NCBI RefSeq assembly: GCF_000025265.1
Contig: NC_013739.1
Location: forward strand, 2,790,001-2,854,000
Direction of reading: 5' to 3'
DNA: 64,000 nucleotides
DNA from: Conexibacter woesei DSM 14684
GTDB lineage: Bacteria; Actinomycetota; Thermoleophilia; Solirubrobacterales; Solirubrobacteraceae
Shown one piece after another: positions 16,460 through 25,214 of the stretch. Position 1 is the stretch's first letter. Each line of letters opens with the position of its first letter. Position numbers and translations under genes: made by a program. Under the pieces are notes generated by a model. That model was not told the DNA's origin, made no database searches, and saw nothing but the letters and a program-made list of their open reading frames with translations.

Positions 16460-17725
16460 TCAGCCGGCGGCGCGGCGCGCCTCCAGCGCGGCGCGCTGGG
16501 TGGCGTTGCCGGAGGCGTCGATCGCGCGCACGTAGGCGGCGTCGGCGCCGGCGCGGTCGCCGAGGCGGCGCAGCAGGTCGGCGCGCGCGGCGTGCAGCGG
16601 GACGTAGCTGGCGAGCGCGCCGCCGTCGTCCTCGCCGGCCGCGATCGCGTCGAGCCGGTCGAGGCCCGCGCGCGGACCGTCGGCGAAGCCGATCGCGACG
16701 GCGCGGTTGACCTCGACTGCCGGTGACGGCCGCCAGCGCGCGAGCCGGCCGTAGAGCGCGGCGATCTGCTTCCAGTCGGTGCCCTCGAACGACGGCGCGC
16801 GCGAGTGCAGCGCCGCGATCGCCGCCTCGACCTGGAACGGGCCGGGCGCGCGCAGCGCGAGCGCGTCGTCGAGCAGCGCCAGCCCCTCGCGGATCCGCTC
16901 GCCGTCCCAGCGCGTGCGGTCCTGACGCGGCAGCGGCACCGCGTGTCCGTCGCGGTCGACGCGGGTCGCGCGGCGCGAGTCGTGCAGCAGCATCAGCGCG
17001 AGCAGGCCGAGCGTCTCGGGGTCGGGATCGAGCGAGGAGCGCAGCAGCCGCGCGAGCCGGATCGCCTCGTCGCACAGCTCGCCGCGCACGAGCGCGTCGC
17101 CGTCGGAGGCGGTGTGGCCCTCGGTGAAGATCAGGTAGACGACGGCGCGGACCCCGCTCAGCCGCTCGGGCAGCAGCTCGTCTGGCGGGACGCGGTAGGG
17201 GATGCCGGCGTCGAGGACCTTGCGCCGCGCGCGCGTCAGCCGCCGCTCCATCGTGCGCGGCTCGACGAGGAACGCGCGTGCGGTCTGCGCCGTCGTCAGG
17301 CCGCCGAGCGACTTGACCGTCAGCGCGACGCGCGCCTCCGATCTCAGCGCCGGGTGACAGCAGGTGAAGATCAGCCGCAGGCGGTCGTCCTCCAGGCACG
17401 AGTCGGGCTCCTCGTCCTCGGCGCCGCTCGCGGCCTCGCGGGCCGCGAGCGCCTCGAGCGTGCGCAGCCGCTCGTCGAGCACGCGCGCGCGGCGCAGGCG
17501 GTCGATCGCCCGCCGCCGCGCGGCCGTCGTGAGCCAAGCGCCGGGGTTGCGCGGCACGCCGTCGCGGGGCCAGTTGGCCGCCGCGTCGGCGTACGCGTCC
17601 TGGAGCGCGTCCTCGGCGAGCGCGAAGTCGCCGCCGAGGTGGCGGATCAACGTCGCGAGGACGCGCCCGCCCTCCTGCCGGGCGGCGCGGTCGAGCGCCG
17701 CCGCCGCTCCCGGCGACGGCATCAT
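16460..17725 (-). CDS. ECF42-type RNA polymerase sigma factor with C-terminal extension
   Basis: A 421-residue ECF sigma factor. Region 2 (about residues 8-85, FALAEDALQDAYADAAANWP) and region 4 (about 115-185, LGGLTTAQTARAFLVEPRTMERRLTRAR) are followed by a long helical extension (DUF6596, tetratricopeptide-like) with YLIFTEGH and LLALMLLHDSRR. Length, extension and the coupled DGPF gene are the known signs of the ECF42 group, which lacks a classical anti-sigma factor. The start codon overlaps the DGPF stop (ATGA), and a second ATG follows directly. Confidence 0.9.
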   Translation of the reverse strand: MMPSPGAAAALDRAARQEGGRVLATLIRHLGGDFALAEDALQDAYADAAANWPRDGVPRNPGAWLTTAARRRAIDRLRRARVLDERLRTLEALAAREAASGAEDEEPDSCLEDDRLRLIFTCCHPALRSEARVALTVKSLGGLTTAQTARAFLVEPRTMERRLTRARRKVLDAGIPYRVPPDELLPERLSGVRAVVYLIFTEGHTASDGDALVRGELCDEAIRLARLLRSSLDPDPETLGLLALMLLHDSRRATRVDRDGHAVPLPRQDRTRWDGERIREGLALLDDALALRAPGPFQVEAAIAALHSRAPSFEGTDWKQIAALYGRLARWRPSPAVEVNRAVAIGFADGPRAGLDRLDAIAAGEDDGGALASYVPLHAARADLLRRLGDRAGADAAYVRAIDASGNATQRAALEARRAAG

Positions 17726-18078
17726 GCCTGGTCGAACACCACCGTCGGCCGCAGCTCGACCGAGCCGCGCGTGACGGACGGGATCTTTGCCGCCCACGCG
17801 AGCGCGGCGTCGAGGTCGGGGACCTCGATCAGGTAGAAGCCGTCGAGCACCTCCTTCGTCTCGGCGAACGGCCCGTCGGCCGACTGCAGCTCGCCGCCGC
17901 GCACGCGCACGGTCGTCGCGGCCTGCGTCGGGTGCAGCGCCTCACCGCCTCGCATCACGCCGGCCTCGACCAGCTCCTGCGAGTACGACATCCAGGCGGC
18001 GAACTCGGCCTGGCCCTCGGGGCTGTCGGGCGCGGGACCGGCGCCGGGGGCGTTGTAGATCAGGAGCGCGTACTGCAT
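17722..18078 (-). CDS. DGPF/YCII-related protein, ECF42 partner
   Basis: A 118-residue YCII-like protein starting MQYALLIYN and carrying the name-giving DGPF motif (SADGPFAETKEVLDGFYLIE). DGPF proteins are typical neighbours and targets of ECF42 sigma factors; some ferredoxin-like YCII folds have enzymatic activity, but no reaction is known here. An AAGGACGG ribosome binding site precedes the start. Its stop overlaps the sigma factor start, so the two are translationally coupled. Confidence 0.9.
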   Translation of the reverse strand: MQYALLIYNAPGAGPAPDSPEGQAEFAAWMSYSQELVEAGVMRGGEALHPTQAATTVRVRGGELQSADGPFAETKEVLDGFYLIEVPDLDAALAWAAKIPSVTRGSVELRPTVVFDQA

Positions 18079-18116
18079 GGTGGTCCGTCCTTTCGGAGAG
18101 TGCGTGTCGCCAGGAC

Positions 18117-18143
18117 GACGTACGATCCTCGCCGGATCCGACA
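18117..18143 (-). promoter_or_regulatory. Candidate ECF42-dependent promoter
   Basis: On the minus strand TGTCGG (18143-18138) is followed by a 17-nt spacer and CGTC (18120-18117), about 40 nt before the DGPF start. This fits the TGTCGA...CGTC promoter reported for ECF42 regulons as I recall it, and suggests autoregulation. Confidence 0.5.
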
Positions 18144-18163
18144 GCTTCGCGCGAGTTGGCGCT

Positions 18164-19750
18164 TCAGCGCTCCCCGGCCGCGTCGCCGCCGCCGGCGTCC
18201 AGCTCGTCGGCGAGCAGCGCGAGCTGCACGTTCGCGAGGCCGCGCGGGGTCTCCAGCACGACGCCAAGCAGCTCCTCGATCCGCGCGAGCCGGTAGCGCA
18301 GCGAGTTGCGGTGGAGGTGCAGGCGCGCCGCCGTCTCGTTCGAGTTCTGGCCGCAGTCGATCCAGCTGCTCAGCGTCGCGAGCAGGTGCGGCTGGTCGCG
18401 GATCGGGTCGAGCAGACCGGCCAGCCGTCGCAGCCCCTGCCCGTCCTCCTCGCCGCTCGCCGCGGCCAGCAGCTGACCGACCGGGTCGAGCTGGTCGAAG
18501 CGCACGACGGTGCCGTCCGGCGCGCTCGTCGCCCGCGCCTGCGCCAGTGCCAGCCGCGCGTCGTGCAGCGAGCGGCGCGCGTCGCGCAGCGAGTCGATCC
18601 GCCGGCCGACGCCGGCGGAGGGGAGGGGCCGGCCCGCGCCCGGGGTGGCGCTCTCGCCGGCCCCCAGCAGCGCCTCGGCCAGCAGCGCCGGGTCGCCCTG
18701 CACGAGCGTCACGGGCTGCTCGCCGTGCGCGGTCAGCAGGTGGCGGAGGCCGTTCGCGCTCAGCAGCTCGCGCACGAGCGCAAGTGCGGCGGTCTCGCTC
18801 GCGACACCCGCCGGCACCGACCACGCGACGACGTGGACCGGCTCGCCGAAGTCGAGCCCGAGCGCCGAGACCTCCGCGTCGAGCCCGGCCGCCTGCGCCG
18901 GCGCGATCCCGCGCAGCGCCCGCCGCAGCACGTCGGCGCCGCGCGCGCGGGCGTTCTCGTCGCGGTGCGCGCGGCCCTGTGCGACGAGGCCGAGCAGCTG
19001 CGCGGCGCGCCGGATCACCGGCCGCGCGAGCGGGTCGCCGGCGGCGGCGCGGCGGCCGCTGACGATCAGCAGCTGGTCGCCGGCCTCGTCGCCCGGCAGC
19101 GGCAGCACCGCCGCCGCTCTGCCGCCGAGCTGCGCGCCGTCGCGGTCGCCGTCGTCGGCCGCGCCGATCGCGGCGCGCACGTCCTCCTCTGCCGGCACGC
19201 GCCCGCTCGCCTCCAGCACCTCGCCGCCGCCGGTCGCCAGCAGCGCGTCGACGTCGAGCAGGCTCGCCAGCCGGCTGACGATCGCGCGCTCGGGACGGCG
19301 CTGCTGGAGCGCGTCCATCAGGTACTCCTCCATCGACATGATCCGCCGCATCACGACCATGTCCTCGCTCGTGCGCGCGTCATGGAGGAACGAGATGATC
19401 TGGTGGAAGGCGGTCTCGATCGGGACGAGGAAGACCGGGAACGCGCGTCGCTCGGCCTCGTCGACGATCGCCTGCGGCACGCGCTGGAGCACGAGCCCGA
19501 CGGCCCAGCCGAGCGCCGTCTGACCGCCGTCGTCCAGCTCGGCGATCAGCCGCCGCTGGTCGTCGCCACGGCCGCGAACGCGCAGGCCGTTCGTCAGCAT
19601 CACCCAGTCCTCCGGGATCCAGCGCGTCGGTGCCGCGACCTCGATCGCGTGCGCTCCGCGCACGGGCCGCTCCCGCGCGGAGGCGTCGGAGGTGACCAGC
19701 GTCAGGCCGAGCTCGCGCTCGTCCAGAAGGTTGCCGAGAGTCAGCTGCAT
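18164..19750 (-). CDS. PucR/CdaR-family transcriptional regulator
   Basis: A 528-residue regulator with the PucR architecture: an N-terminal purine-catabolism-regulator-like ligand domain (about residues 8-125, MQLTLGNLLDERELGL start), a central GGDEF-like/CdaR linker domain, and a C-terminal PucR helix-turn-helix (about 460-520, NSNETAARLHLHRNSLRYRL). The family commonly controls use of purines, hydantoins, GABA and other nitrogen sources. It is divergent from the aminotransferase-hydantoinase cluster, so it is the probable activator of that cluster. The ATG at 19750 gives the canonical N-terminus. Confidence 0.88.
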   Translation of the reverse strand: MQLTLGNLLDERELGLTLVTSDASARERPVRGAHAIEVAAPTRWIPEDWVMLTNGLRVRGRGDDQRRLIAELDDGGQTALGWAVGLVLQRVPQAIVDEAERRAFPVFLVPIETAFHQIISFLHDARTSEDMVVMRRIMSMEEYLMDALQQRRPERAIVSRLASLLDVDALLATGGGEVLEASGRVPAEEDVRAAIGAADDGDRDGAQLGGRAAAVLPLPGDEAGDQLLIVSGRRAAAGDPLARPVIRRAAQLLGLVAQGRAHRDENARARGADVLRRALRGIAPAQAAGLDAEVSALGLDFGEPVHVVAWSVPAGVASETAALALVRELLSANGLRHLLTAHGEQPVTLVQGDPALLAEALLGAGESATPGAGRPLPSAGVGRRIDSLRDARRSLHDARLALAQARATSAPDGTVVRFDQLDPVGQLLAAASGEEDGQGLRRLAGLLDPIRDQPHLLATLSSWIDCGQNSNETAARLHLHRNSLRYRLARIEELLGVVLETPRGLANVQLALLADELDAGGGDAAGER

Positions 19751-19767
19751 GTACGACCGTGCCCGAG

Positions 19768-19789
19768 TGTGTGTGCGCGTGCACACACA
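19768..19789. promoter_or_regulatory. Palindromic operator candidate in divergent PucR/aminotransferase region
   Basis: Perfect 9-bp inverted repeat TGTGTGTGC-N4-GCACACACA (arms 19768-19776 and 19781-19789) in the 93-bp divergent intergenic region. A minus-strand TATTGT (19804-19809) could be the pucR -10. A position between the two genes fits a regulator binding site. Confidence 0.5.
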
Positions 19790-19843
19790 GTTCGGTCGCT
19801 CGCACAATAGCCACCGACCCCCGCCGTCCGGAAGGCTGCGCTC

Positions 19844-21118
19844 ATGCCAGGAGAGAGCGGAACACGCCTGTGGCACCCCTTCGCCGACATGGCCGCCGTC
19901 GACGGCGCCGAGCTGATGCTCGACGCGGCCGACGGCTGTTGGGTGACCGACGCGGACGGCGCGCGCTACCTCGACGCCAGCGCCAGCCTCTGGTGCTGCA
20001 ACCTCGGACACCGCGTCCCCGAGGTCAATGCGGCGATCGCCGCGCAGCTCGACCGGCTCGACTCGTACTCGACGTTCGGCGACTACACCAACGCGCCCGC
20101 CGAGCAGCTCGCGGCACGGCTCGCGACGCTCGCGCCGGTCGACGACGCACGCGTCTTCCTCACCAGCGGCGGCGGCGACTCGATCGACACCGCCGCGAAG
20201 CTGGCGCGCGCCCACTTCCAGCACATGGGGCAGCCCGAGCGGCTGCACATCGTCGGCCGCACCCACGGCTACCACGGAACGCACGGCTTCGGCACGAGCA
20301 TCGGCGGGATCGAGGCGAACACGAGCGGCTGGGGTCCGCTGATGCCGCACACGTCGAGCGTCCCGTACGACTCGCTCCCGGCGCTGGAGCAGGAGCTGCA
20401 CCGCATCGGTCCCGAGCGCGTCGCCGCCTTCTTCTGCGAGCCGGTGATCGGCGCCGGCGGCGTGCTGCTGCCGCCCGAGGGCTACGTCGAGGGCGCCGCG
20501 GCGCTGTGCCGCGAGCACGGCGTGCTGTTCGTCGTCGACGCGGTCATCTGCGCGTTCGGCCGGCTCGGCACCTGGTACGGGATCGAGCGCTTCGACGTGC
20601 GGCCCGACATGATCGCGTTCGCGAAGGGCGTCAGCGGCGGGATCCTGCCGCTCGGCGGCGTCGTCGTCTCCGGCGAGATCGCGCAGCCGTACTTCGCGGC
20701 GCCGGGCGGGCCGATCCTGCGCCACGGCCCGACGTACTCCGGCCATCCGGTCTGCTGCGCCGCCGCGCTCGCCGCGCTCGACGTCTACGAGCGCGACCTG
20801 CTGATCCCGCGCGGACAGCAGCTGGAGGGCGACCTCGCCGCCGTGCTGGAGCCGCTGAAGCAGCACCCGGCGGTCGCCGAGGTGCGCGCCGGGCTCGGCC
20901 TGCTGGCCGGGATCGGGCTGACGGAGGCGGCGCGCGCCGCGACGCCGAACGCGCCCGGCGCGCTGCAGCGCGCGGCGCGCCACGAGGGCGTCCTCGTGCG
21001 GGCGCTGCCGGACGGCATCGCGGTCTCGCCGCCGCTGACGATCGCGCAGGACGACCTGCGCCTCATCGGCGACGGCATCGCGGCGGCGCTCGACGCGCTC
21101 GTCGCGACGCACCACTGA
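19844..21118 (+). CDS. Class III PLP aminotransferase (omega-amino acid type)
   Basis: A 424-residue fold-type I aminotransferase, class III. Residues visible: LWCCNLGHRVPEV near the substrate pocket, HGYHGTHGFG, the PLP-binding Asp in FVVDAVICAFGR, and the Schiff-base Lys in IAFAKGVSGG. Class III enzymes typically move terminal amino groups (beta-alanine, GABA, 6-aminohexanoate) to pyruvate or 2-oxoglutarate, giving semialdehydes. GGAAGG at 19830-19835 lies 8 nt before the ATG. First gene of the putative lactam/cyclic amide cluster; the cluster's aldehyde dehydrogenase could oxidise its product. Confidence 0.88.
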   Translation: MPGESGTRLWHPFADMAAVDGAELMLDAADGCWVTDADGARYLDASASLWCCNLGHRVPEVNAAIAAQLDRLDSYSTFGDYTNAPAEQLAARLATLAPVDDARVFLTSGGGDSIDTAAKLARAHFQHMGQPERLHIVGRTHGYHGTHGFGTSIGGIEANTSGWGPLMPHTSSVPYDSLPALEQELHRIGPERVAAFFCEPVIGAGGVLLPPEGYVEGAAALCREHGVLFVVDAVICAFGRLGTWYGIERFDVRPDMIAFAKGVSGGILPLGGVVVSGEIAQPYFAAPGGPILRHGPTYSGHPVCCAAALAALDVYERDLLIPRGQQLEGDLAAVLEPLKQHPAVAEVRAGLGLLAGIGLTEAARAATPNAPGALQRAARHEGVLVRALPDGIAVSPPLTIAQDDLRLIGDGIAAALDALVATHH

Positions 21119-21144
21119 GCTGAGTTGGAAACGAGAGGGAGAGC

Positions 21145-23250
21145 ATGGGAATCCGCGTAGGCATCGACACGGGCGGGACGTTCACCGATCTCGTCGCCGT
21201 CGACGACCGGACCGGCCGCTGGTATCTGGCGAAGGTCCCGTCCAACCCGAAGCAGCCGGTCGCCGCGATCTCCGCGGCGCTGGAGCAGGCGGCGTTCGAC
21301 CCCGCCGACGTCGACTTCATCGTCGTCGGCACGACGATCGGCATCAACGCCGTCCTGACGCGCACCGGCGCGCGCGTCGTGTACCTCACGACCGACGGCT
21401 TCCAGGACATCCCGCACATCCAGCGGATCAACCGCAAGCACCACTACGACTTCCACTGGCGCAAGCCGACACCGCTCGCCGACCGCCAGGACTGCATCGG
21501 GATCGCGGAGCGGATCGACGCGTACGGCAACGTGCTGACCGCGCTCGACGAGCAGCAGGTGCAGGACGCGGTCAAGGACCTCGCCGCGAGCGTGGGCGCG
21601 GGCGCCGACGGCAGCGCCGACCCGGTCGCGGTCGCCGTCTGCTTCCTCTTCTCCTACCTCTCCCCGCAGCACGAGCAGGCCGCGCGCGACGCGATCCACG
21701 CCGTCGCGCCCGACCTCCCGGTCTCGCTCTCGCACGAGGTCGCGCCGATCTGGCGCGAGTACGAGCGCGGCACCGCCGTGATCCTCGACGCGTACATGAA
21801 GCCGGCGCTCGACCGCTACGTCGCGGGCGTCACCGACGCGTTCGCCAGACAGGGCGCGGGCGACCGCTGGTCGCTGTTGAAGTCCAACGGCGGCCACGCG
21901 CTCGCCGAGGAGGCGCTGCGCAAGCCGTCGCACATCCTCCTCTCCGGCATCGCCGGCGGCGCGATCGGCGGCGCCTACTTCGCGCGCCAGGCCGGCGCGC
22001 AGCAGGCGATCGTCGTCGACATGGGCGGGACGTCCTGCGACGTCTGCCTCGTCGTCGACGGCGAGCCGCTGTTCTCGTCCGAGTACGAGATCGAGTTCGG
22101 CCTGCCGGTCTCGGTCCCGACGATCCACACGCACACGATCGGCGCCGGCGGCGGCTCGATCGGCTGGGTCGACCCCGGTGGATTCCTCCAGGTCGGGCCG
22201 CAGTCCGCGGGCGCCGACCCCGGACCGGCCTGCTACGACGCCGGCGGCAGCGCGCCGACGATCACCGACGCGAACCTGCTGCTCGGCCGCCTCGACCCCG
22301 AGTTCTTCCTCGGCGGCTGGCTCCAGCTCAAGCCCGAGCTGAGCGGCGCGGCGATGCGCACGCTCGCTGACAGACTCGGCCACGACGAGGTCGAGGTCGC
22401 CTCCTCGATGATCCGCATCGCGAACGAGTCGATGGCGAACGCGATCCGCATCGTCACCGTCGAGCAGGGGATCGACCCGCGTGACTTCGCGATCGTCGCG
22501 ATGGGCGGCGCCGGTCCGACGCATGCGTGCGGGATCGCCGAGTCGATCGGGATCGACCGCGTCGTCGTGCCGCCGCACCCCGGCGTCACGTCCGCGTTCG
22601 GCGCGCTCGCCGCGCCGGTGCGCGTCGACGAGGTGCGCTCGATCGCGCTCAAGTCGACCGATCTCGACGCTGCCGCGCTCGCCGCGATGGTCGCCGAGCT
22701 GGAGGAGACCGCGAGCCGCAACTTCGCCGCGCAGTCGCCGGGCGGCGAGCAGCCGCGCGTCGAGCGCGCGATCGCGATGCGCTACCAGGGCCAGAACTAC
22801 GAGCAGGAGGTCGCACTGCCCGAGGGCGCGGTCGACGCCGACGCGCTCGCGAAGACGTTCGAGCGCTACCACGACCTGCACCAGGAGTTCTACGGCTACC
22901 GCTTCGACGGCGCCCCGATCGAGCTGGTGCGGATCGCCGTCGCCGTCGCCGGGCCTGACGCCGAGCTGCCGCCGCTGCACGCGCAGGGCGAAGCGCGCCC
23001 CGGCCGCACCGCCGAGGTCTACTTCGAGGAGGGCGGCTTCCAGCCGACGACCGTCGTCCCGCGCACCGAGATCGGCGAGCAGGAGCGCAGCGGCCCGGCG
23101 ATCGTCGAGTCGCTCGACACGACCGTCGTCGTCCCGCCCGGCTGGACGCTGCACGGCCTGCCCGGCGGCGTGATGGAGCTGCGCCGCGGCGCCGCGGGCC
23201 GCACGCCGGCCGCGGCCGGCACGTCCACGACCGCGACCGCGACGGCCTGA
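21145..23250 (+). CDS. hyuA: Hydantoinase/oxoprolinase subunit A (HyuA family)
   Basis: A 701-residue HyuA-type ATPase subunit. The N-terminal hydantoinase/oxoprolinase region has the actin-like phosphate motif GIDTGGTFTDLVAVD (residues 5-19), and the central ASKHA domain has VVDMGGTSCDVCLV and HTIGAGGGSIGWVD. With HyuB it forms ATP-dependent amidohydrolases (5-oxoprolinase, N-methylhydantoinase, caprolactamase, pyrrolidone hydrolase) or carboxylases (acetone, acetophenone). The exact substrate is not decidable by eye. A GAGAGGGAG Shine-Dalgarno precedes the ATG. hyuB begins 11 nt downstream. Confidence 0.9.
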   Translation: MGIRVGIDTGGTFTDLVAVDDRTGRWYLAKVPSNPKQPVAAISAALEQAAFDPADVDFIVVGTTIGINAVLTRTGARVVYLTTDGFQDIPHIQRINRKHHYDFHWRKPTPLADRQDCIGIAERIDAYGNVLTALDEQQVQDAVKDLAASVGAGADGSADPVAVAVCFLFSYLSPQHEQAARDAIHAVAPDLPVSLSHEVAPIWREYERGTAVILDAYMKPALDRYVAGVTDAFARQGAGDRWSLLKSNGGHALAEEALRKPSHILLSGIAGGAIGGAYFARQAGAQQAIVVDMGGTSCDVCLVVDGEPLFSSEYEIEFGLPVSVPTIHTHTIGAGGGSIGWVDPGGFLQVGPQSAGADPGPACYDAGGSAPTITDANLLLGRLDPEFFLGGWLQLKPELSGAAMRTLADRLGHDEVEVASSMIRIANESMANAIRIVTVEQGIDPRDFAIVAMGGAGPTHACGIAESIGIDRVVVPPHPGVTSAFGALAAPVRVDEVRSIALKSTDLDAAALAAMVAELEETASRNFAAQSPGGEQPRVERAIAMRYQGQNYEQEVALPEGAVDADALAKTFERYHDLHQEFYGYRFDGAPIELVRIAVAVAGPDAELPPLHAQGEARPGRTAEVYFEEGGFQPTTVVPRTEIGEQERSGPAIVESLDTTVVVPPGWTLHGLPGGVMELRRGAAGRTPAAAGTSTTATATA

Positions 23251-23261
23251 GGGAGACCGAG

Positions 23262-24995
23262 ATGAGCACTGAGACAGAGCAGGGCCTCGACCCCGTCCTG
23301 CTGACGATCGTCAACAACAGCTTCGTCAACATCTGCCGCGAGATGGGCGTGACGATGACGCGGACTGCGTTCTCGCCGATCTTCAACGAGGGGCTCGACT
23401 TCTCGTGCGTGCTGTTCGACAGAGAGCTGAACATGATCGGGCAGGCGGAGTTCTGCCCGGCGCAGCTGGCGGCGTCGATCTTCATCGTCCGCTGGACGGT
23501 CGAGGAGCTGGGGATCGACAGCTTCGAGCCCGGCGACGTCGTCCTCCACAACGACCCGTATCGCGGCGGCGCGCACATCCCCGAGCACTCGGTGATCCGG
23601 CCGGTCTTCTACGACGGCGAGCTGTGGGGCTTCGTCGCCAACGTCGGCCACCTCGCCGAGATCGGCGGCAAGGCCGTCGGCTCGTTCGCCGCCGACGCGA
23701 CCGAGGTCTTCCAGGAGGGCCTGCGGATCCCGCCGATCAAGCTCGTCAAGCGCGACCAGAACCAGATGGACCTGTGGCGCCTGATCATGGCCAACCACCG
23801 CACGCCGCGGAACACGTGGGGCGACCTCAACGCGCAGGTCGGCTCGCTGCGCGTCGCCGAGAAGCGGCTCGTCGAGCTGCTCGACCGCTACGGGCCCGAG
23901 CTGCTGACGCGCGCCTCGAAGGAGCTGATGGACTACTCCGAGCGCTGGATGCGCGCCGAGATCTCCGCGATCCCGGACGGCTCCTACGAGTTCAGCGACC
24001 GGATGGAGGACGACGGCGTCGTCAGAGAGCCGGTCAACCTGAAGGTCCGCGTGACGGTCGACGGCGACCGCCTGATCGTCGACTGGACCGGGACCGACAG
24101 ACAGGTCCGCGGCCCGATCAACGCGACCTACGGCGTGACGGCGGGCGCGGTCTACAACGCGATCTTCCACGTCACCGAGTCGAACATCCCGAAGAACAGC
24201 GGCGCCTACCGGCCGATCCACATCATCGCGCCGCCCGGCACCGTCGTGAACGTGCAGTACCCGGGACCGTCGGTCGGCGGCAACACCGAGACGCACCCGA
24301 AGCTCGCCGACATGGTGATCGGCGCGCTCGGCGAGGTCCTGCCGGACAAGGTCGCCGCGGCGGAGGGCGCGACCTGCTGCAACTTCCTCTTCGGCGGCAC
24401 GCACCCGAAGACGGGCGAGTACTTCGCCAACTACCACCTCGAAGGCGGCGGCTGGGGCGCGAAGTCCTACGACGACGGCAACGACGCGACGATCGTCAAG
24501 AACGGCAACTGCCGCAACACGCCGGTCGAGGTGTTCGAGACGCGCTTCCCGCTCGTCACCGGCGAGTACTCGCTGATCGAGGACTCCGGCGGCGCCGGCC
24601 GCATGCGCGGCGGGCTCGGCACGCGGCGCATCATGAAGATCGCCGAGGGCGCCGAGATCACCGTCTCCGCGCTGCTGGACCGCACCGACCCCGACTTCAA
24701 GCCGTGGGGCCTGGACGGCGGCGGCGAGGGCGGCAACGCCGCGATCAAGGTCAAGCTCGTCGGGCAGGACGAGTTCCACACGTTCACAGAGACGTTCGGC
24801 ACCGCGTCGGCGTCGAAGTTCACCAACATCGTCCTCAGAGCCGGCGACGAGGTGCTGCTCGACTCGCCGGGCGGCGGCGGCTACGGCGACCCGCGCGAGC
24901 GCGACCGCGGATCGGTCCGCCGCGACCTCGCCGAGGGCCTGATCTCGGACGCCGCCGCGCGGGACATCTACGGACTCGAGGAGAAGGCCGCATGA
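23262..24995 (+). CDS. hyuB: Hydantoinase/oxoprolinase subunit B (HyuB family)
   Basis: A 577-residue HyuB subunit. Family features: LTIVNNSFVNICREMGVTM at the start, FEPGDVVLHNDPYRGGAHIPEH, FVANVGHLAEIGG (metal/substrate site candidates), and the Gly-rich end SPGGGGYGDPRERD. It pairs with HyuA for ATP-dependent cleavage of a cyclic amide bond. A GAGGGAGACCGAG region before the ATG serves as ribosome binding site. Its stop overlaps the start of a small zinc-ribbon gene (ATGA), so that product is made in coupling with HyuB. Confidence 0.9.
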   Translation: MSTETEQGLDPVLLTIVNNSFVNICREMGVTMTRTAFSPIFNEGLDFSCVLFDRELNMIGQAEFCPAQLAASIFIVRWTVEELGIDSFEPGDVVLHNDPYRGGAHIPEHSVIRPVFYDGELWGFVANVGHLAEIGGKAVGSFAADATEVFQEGLRIPPIKLVKRDQNQMDLWRLIMANHRTPRNTWGDLNAQVGSLRVAEKRLVELLDRYGPELLTRASKELMDYSERWMRAEISAIPDGSYEFSDRMEDDGVVREPVNLKVRVTVDGDRLIVDWTGTDRQVRGPINATYGVTAGAVYNAIFHVTESNIPKNSGAYRPIHIIAPPGTVVNVQYPGPSVGGNTETHPKLADMVIGALGEVLPDKVAAAEGATCCNFLFGGTHPKTGEYFANYHLEGGGWGAKSYDDGNDATIVKNGNCRNTPVEVFETRFPLVTGEYSLIEDSGGAGRMRGGLGTRRIMKIAEGAEITVSALLDRTDPDFKPWGLDGGGEGGNAAIKVKLVGQDEFHTFTETFGTASASKFTNIVLRAGDEVLLDSPGGGGYGDPRERDRGSVRRDLAEGLISDAAARDIYGLEEKAA

Positions 24996-25210
24996 GCGGG
25001 CACTGGGAGCCGATCGTGATGCAGGTGTGGGACACGGTCGTGACGCCGTGCGACTGCTGCGGCCAGGTCGTCGCGCGGCGGCAGTGGGTGGTCGAGCTGG
25101 AGGAGGGCGAGCGCCGCTTCTGCGGACCCGACTGCGAGCAGCTGTACCGCTCGTACGTCGTGCCCGCGCGCGCGGCCGCGCCCGGCGCCTCCGGGGCGAG
25201 CAAGGGCTGA
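24992..25210 (+). CDS. Small zinc-ribbon protein coupled to hyuB
   Basis: A 72-residue protein with CDCCGQVV and FCGPDCEQLY, i.e. CxxC and CxxxC pairs that should bind one zinc ion. It begins MSGHWEPIVMQVWDTVVTPC and has an Ala/Gly-rich tail. Its start overlaps the hyuB stop (ATGA) and the aldehyde dehydrogenase starts 4 nt after its end, so it is a true operon member. Acetone carboxylases have a metal-containing gamma subunit, but this protein is much shorter and I do not claim homology. A small third component or assembly factor of the HyuAB enzyme is an inference. Confidence 0.75.
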   Translation: MSGHWEPIVMQVWDTVVTPCDCCGQVVARRQWVVELEEGERRFCGPDCEQLYRSYVVPARAAAPGASGASKG

Positions 25211-25214
25211 TCCG

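Noticed and set aside
24992-25210. Homologue of acetone carboxylase gamma subunit
   Set aside because: Less than half the length and only a simple four-Cys ribbon; no basis for homology by eye.
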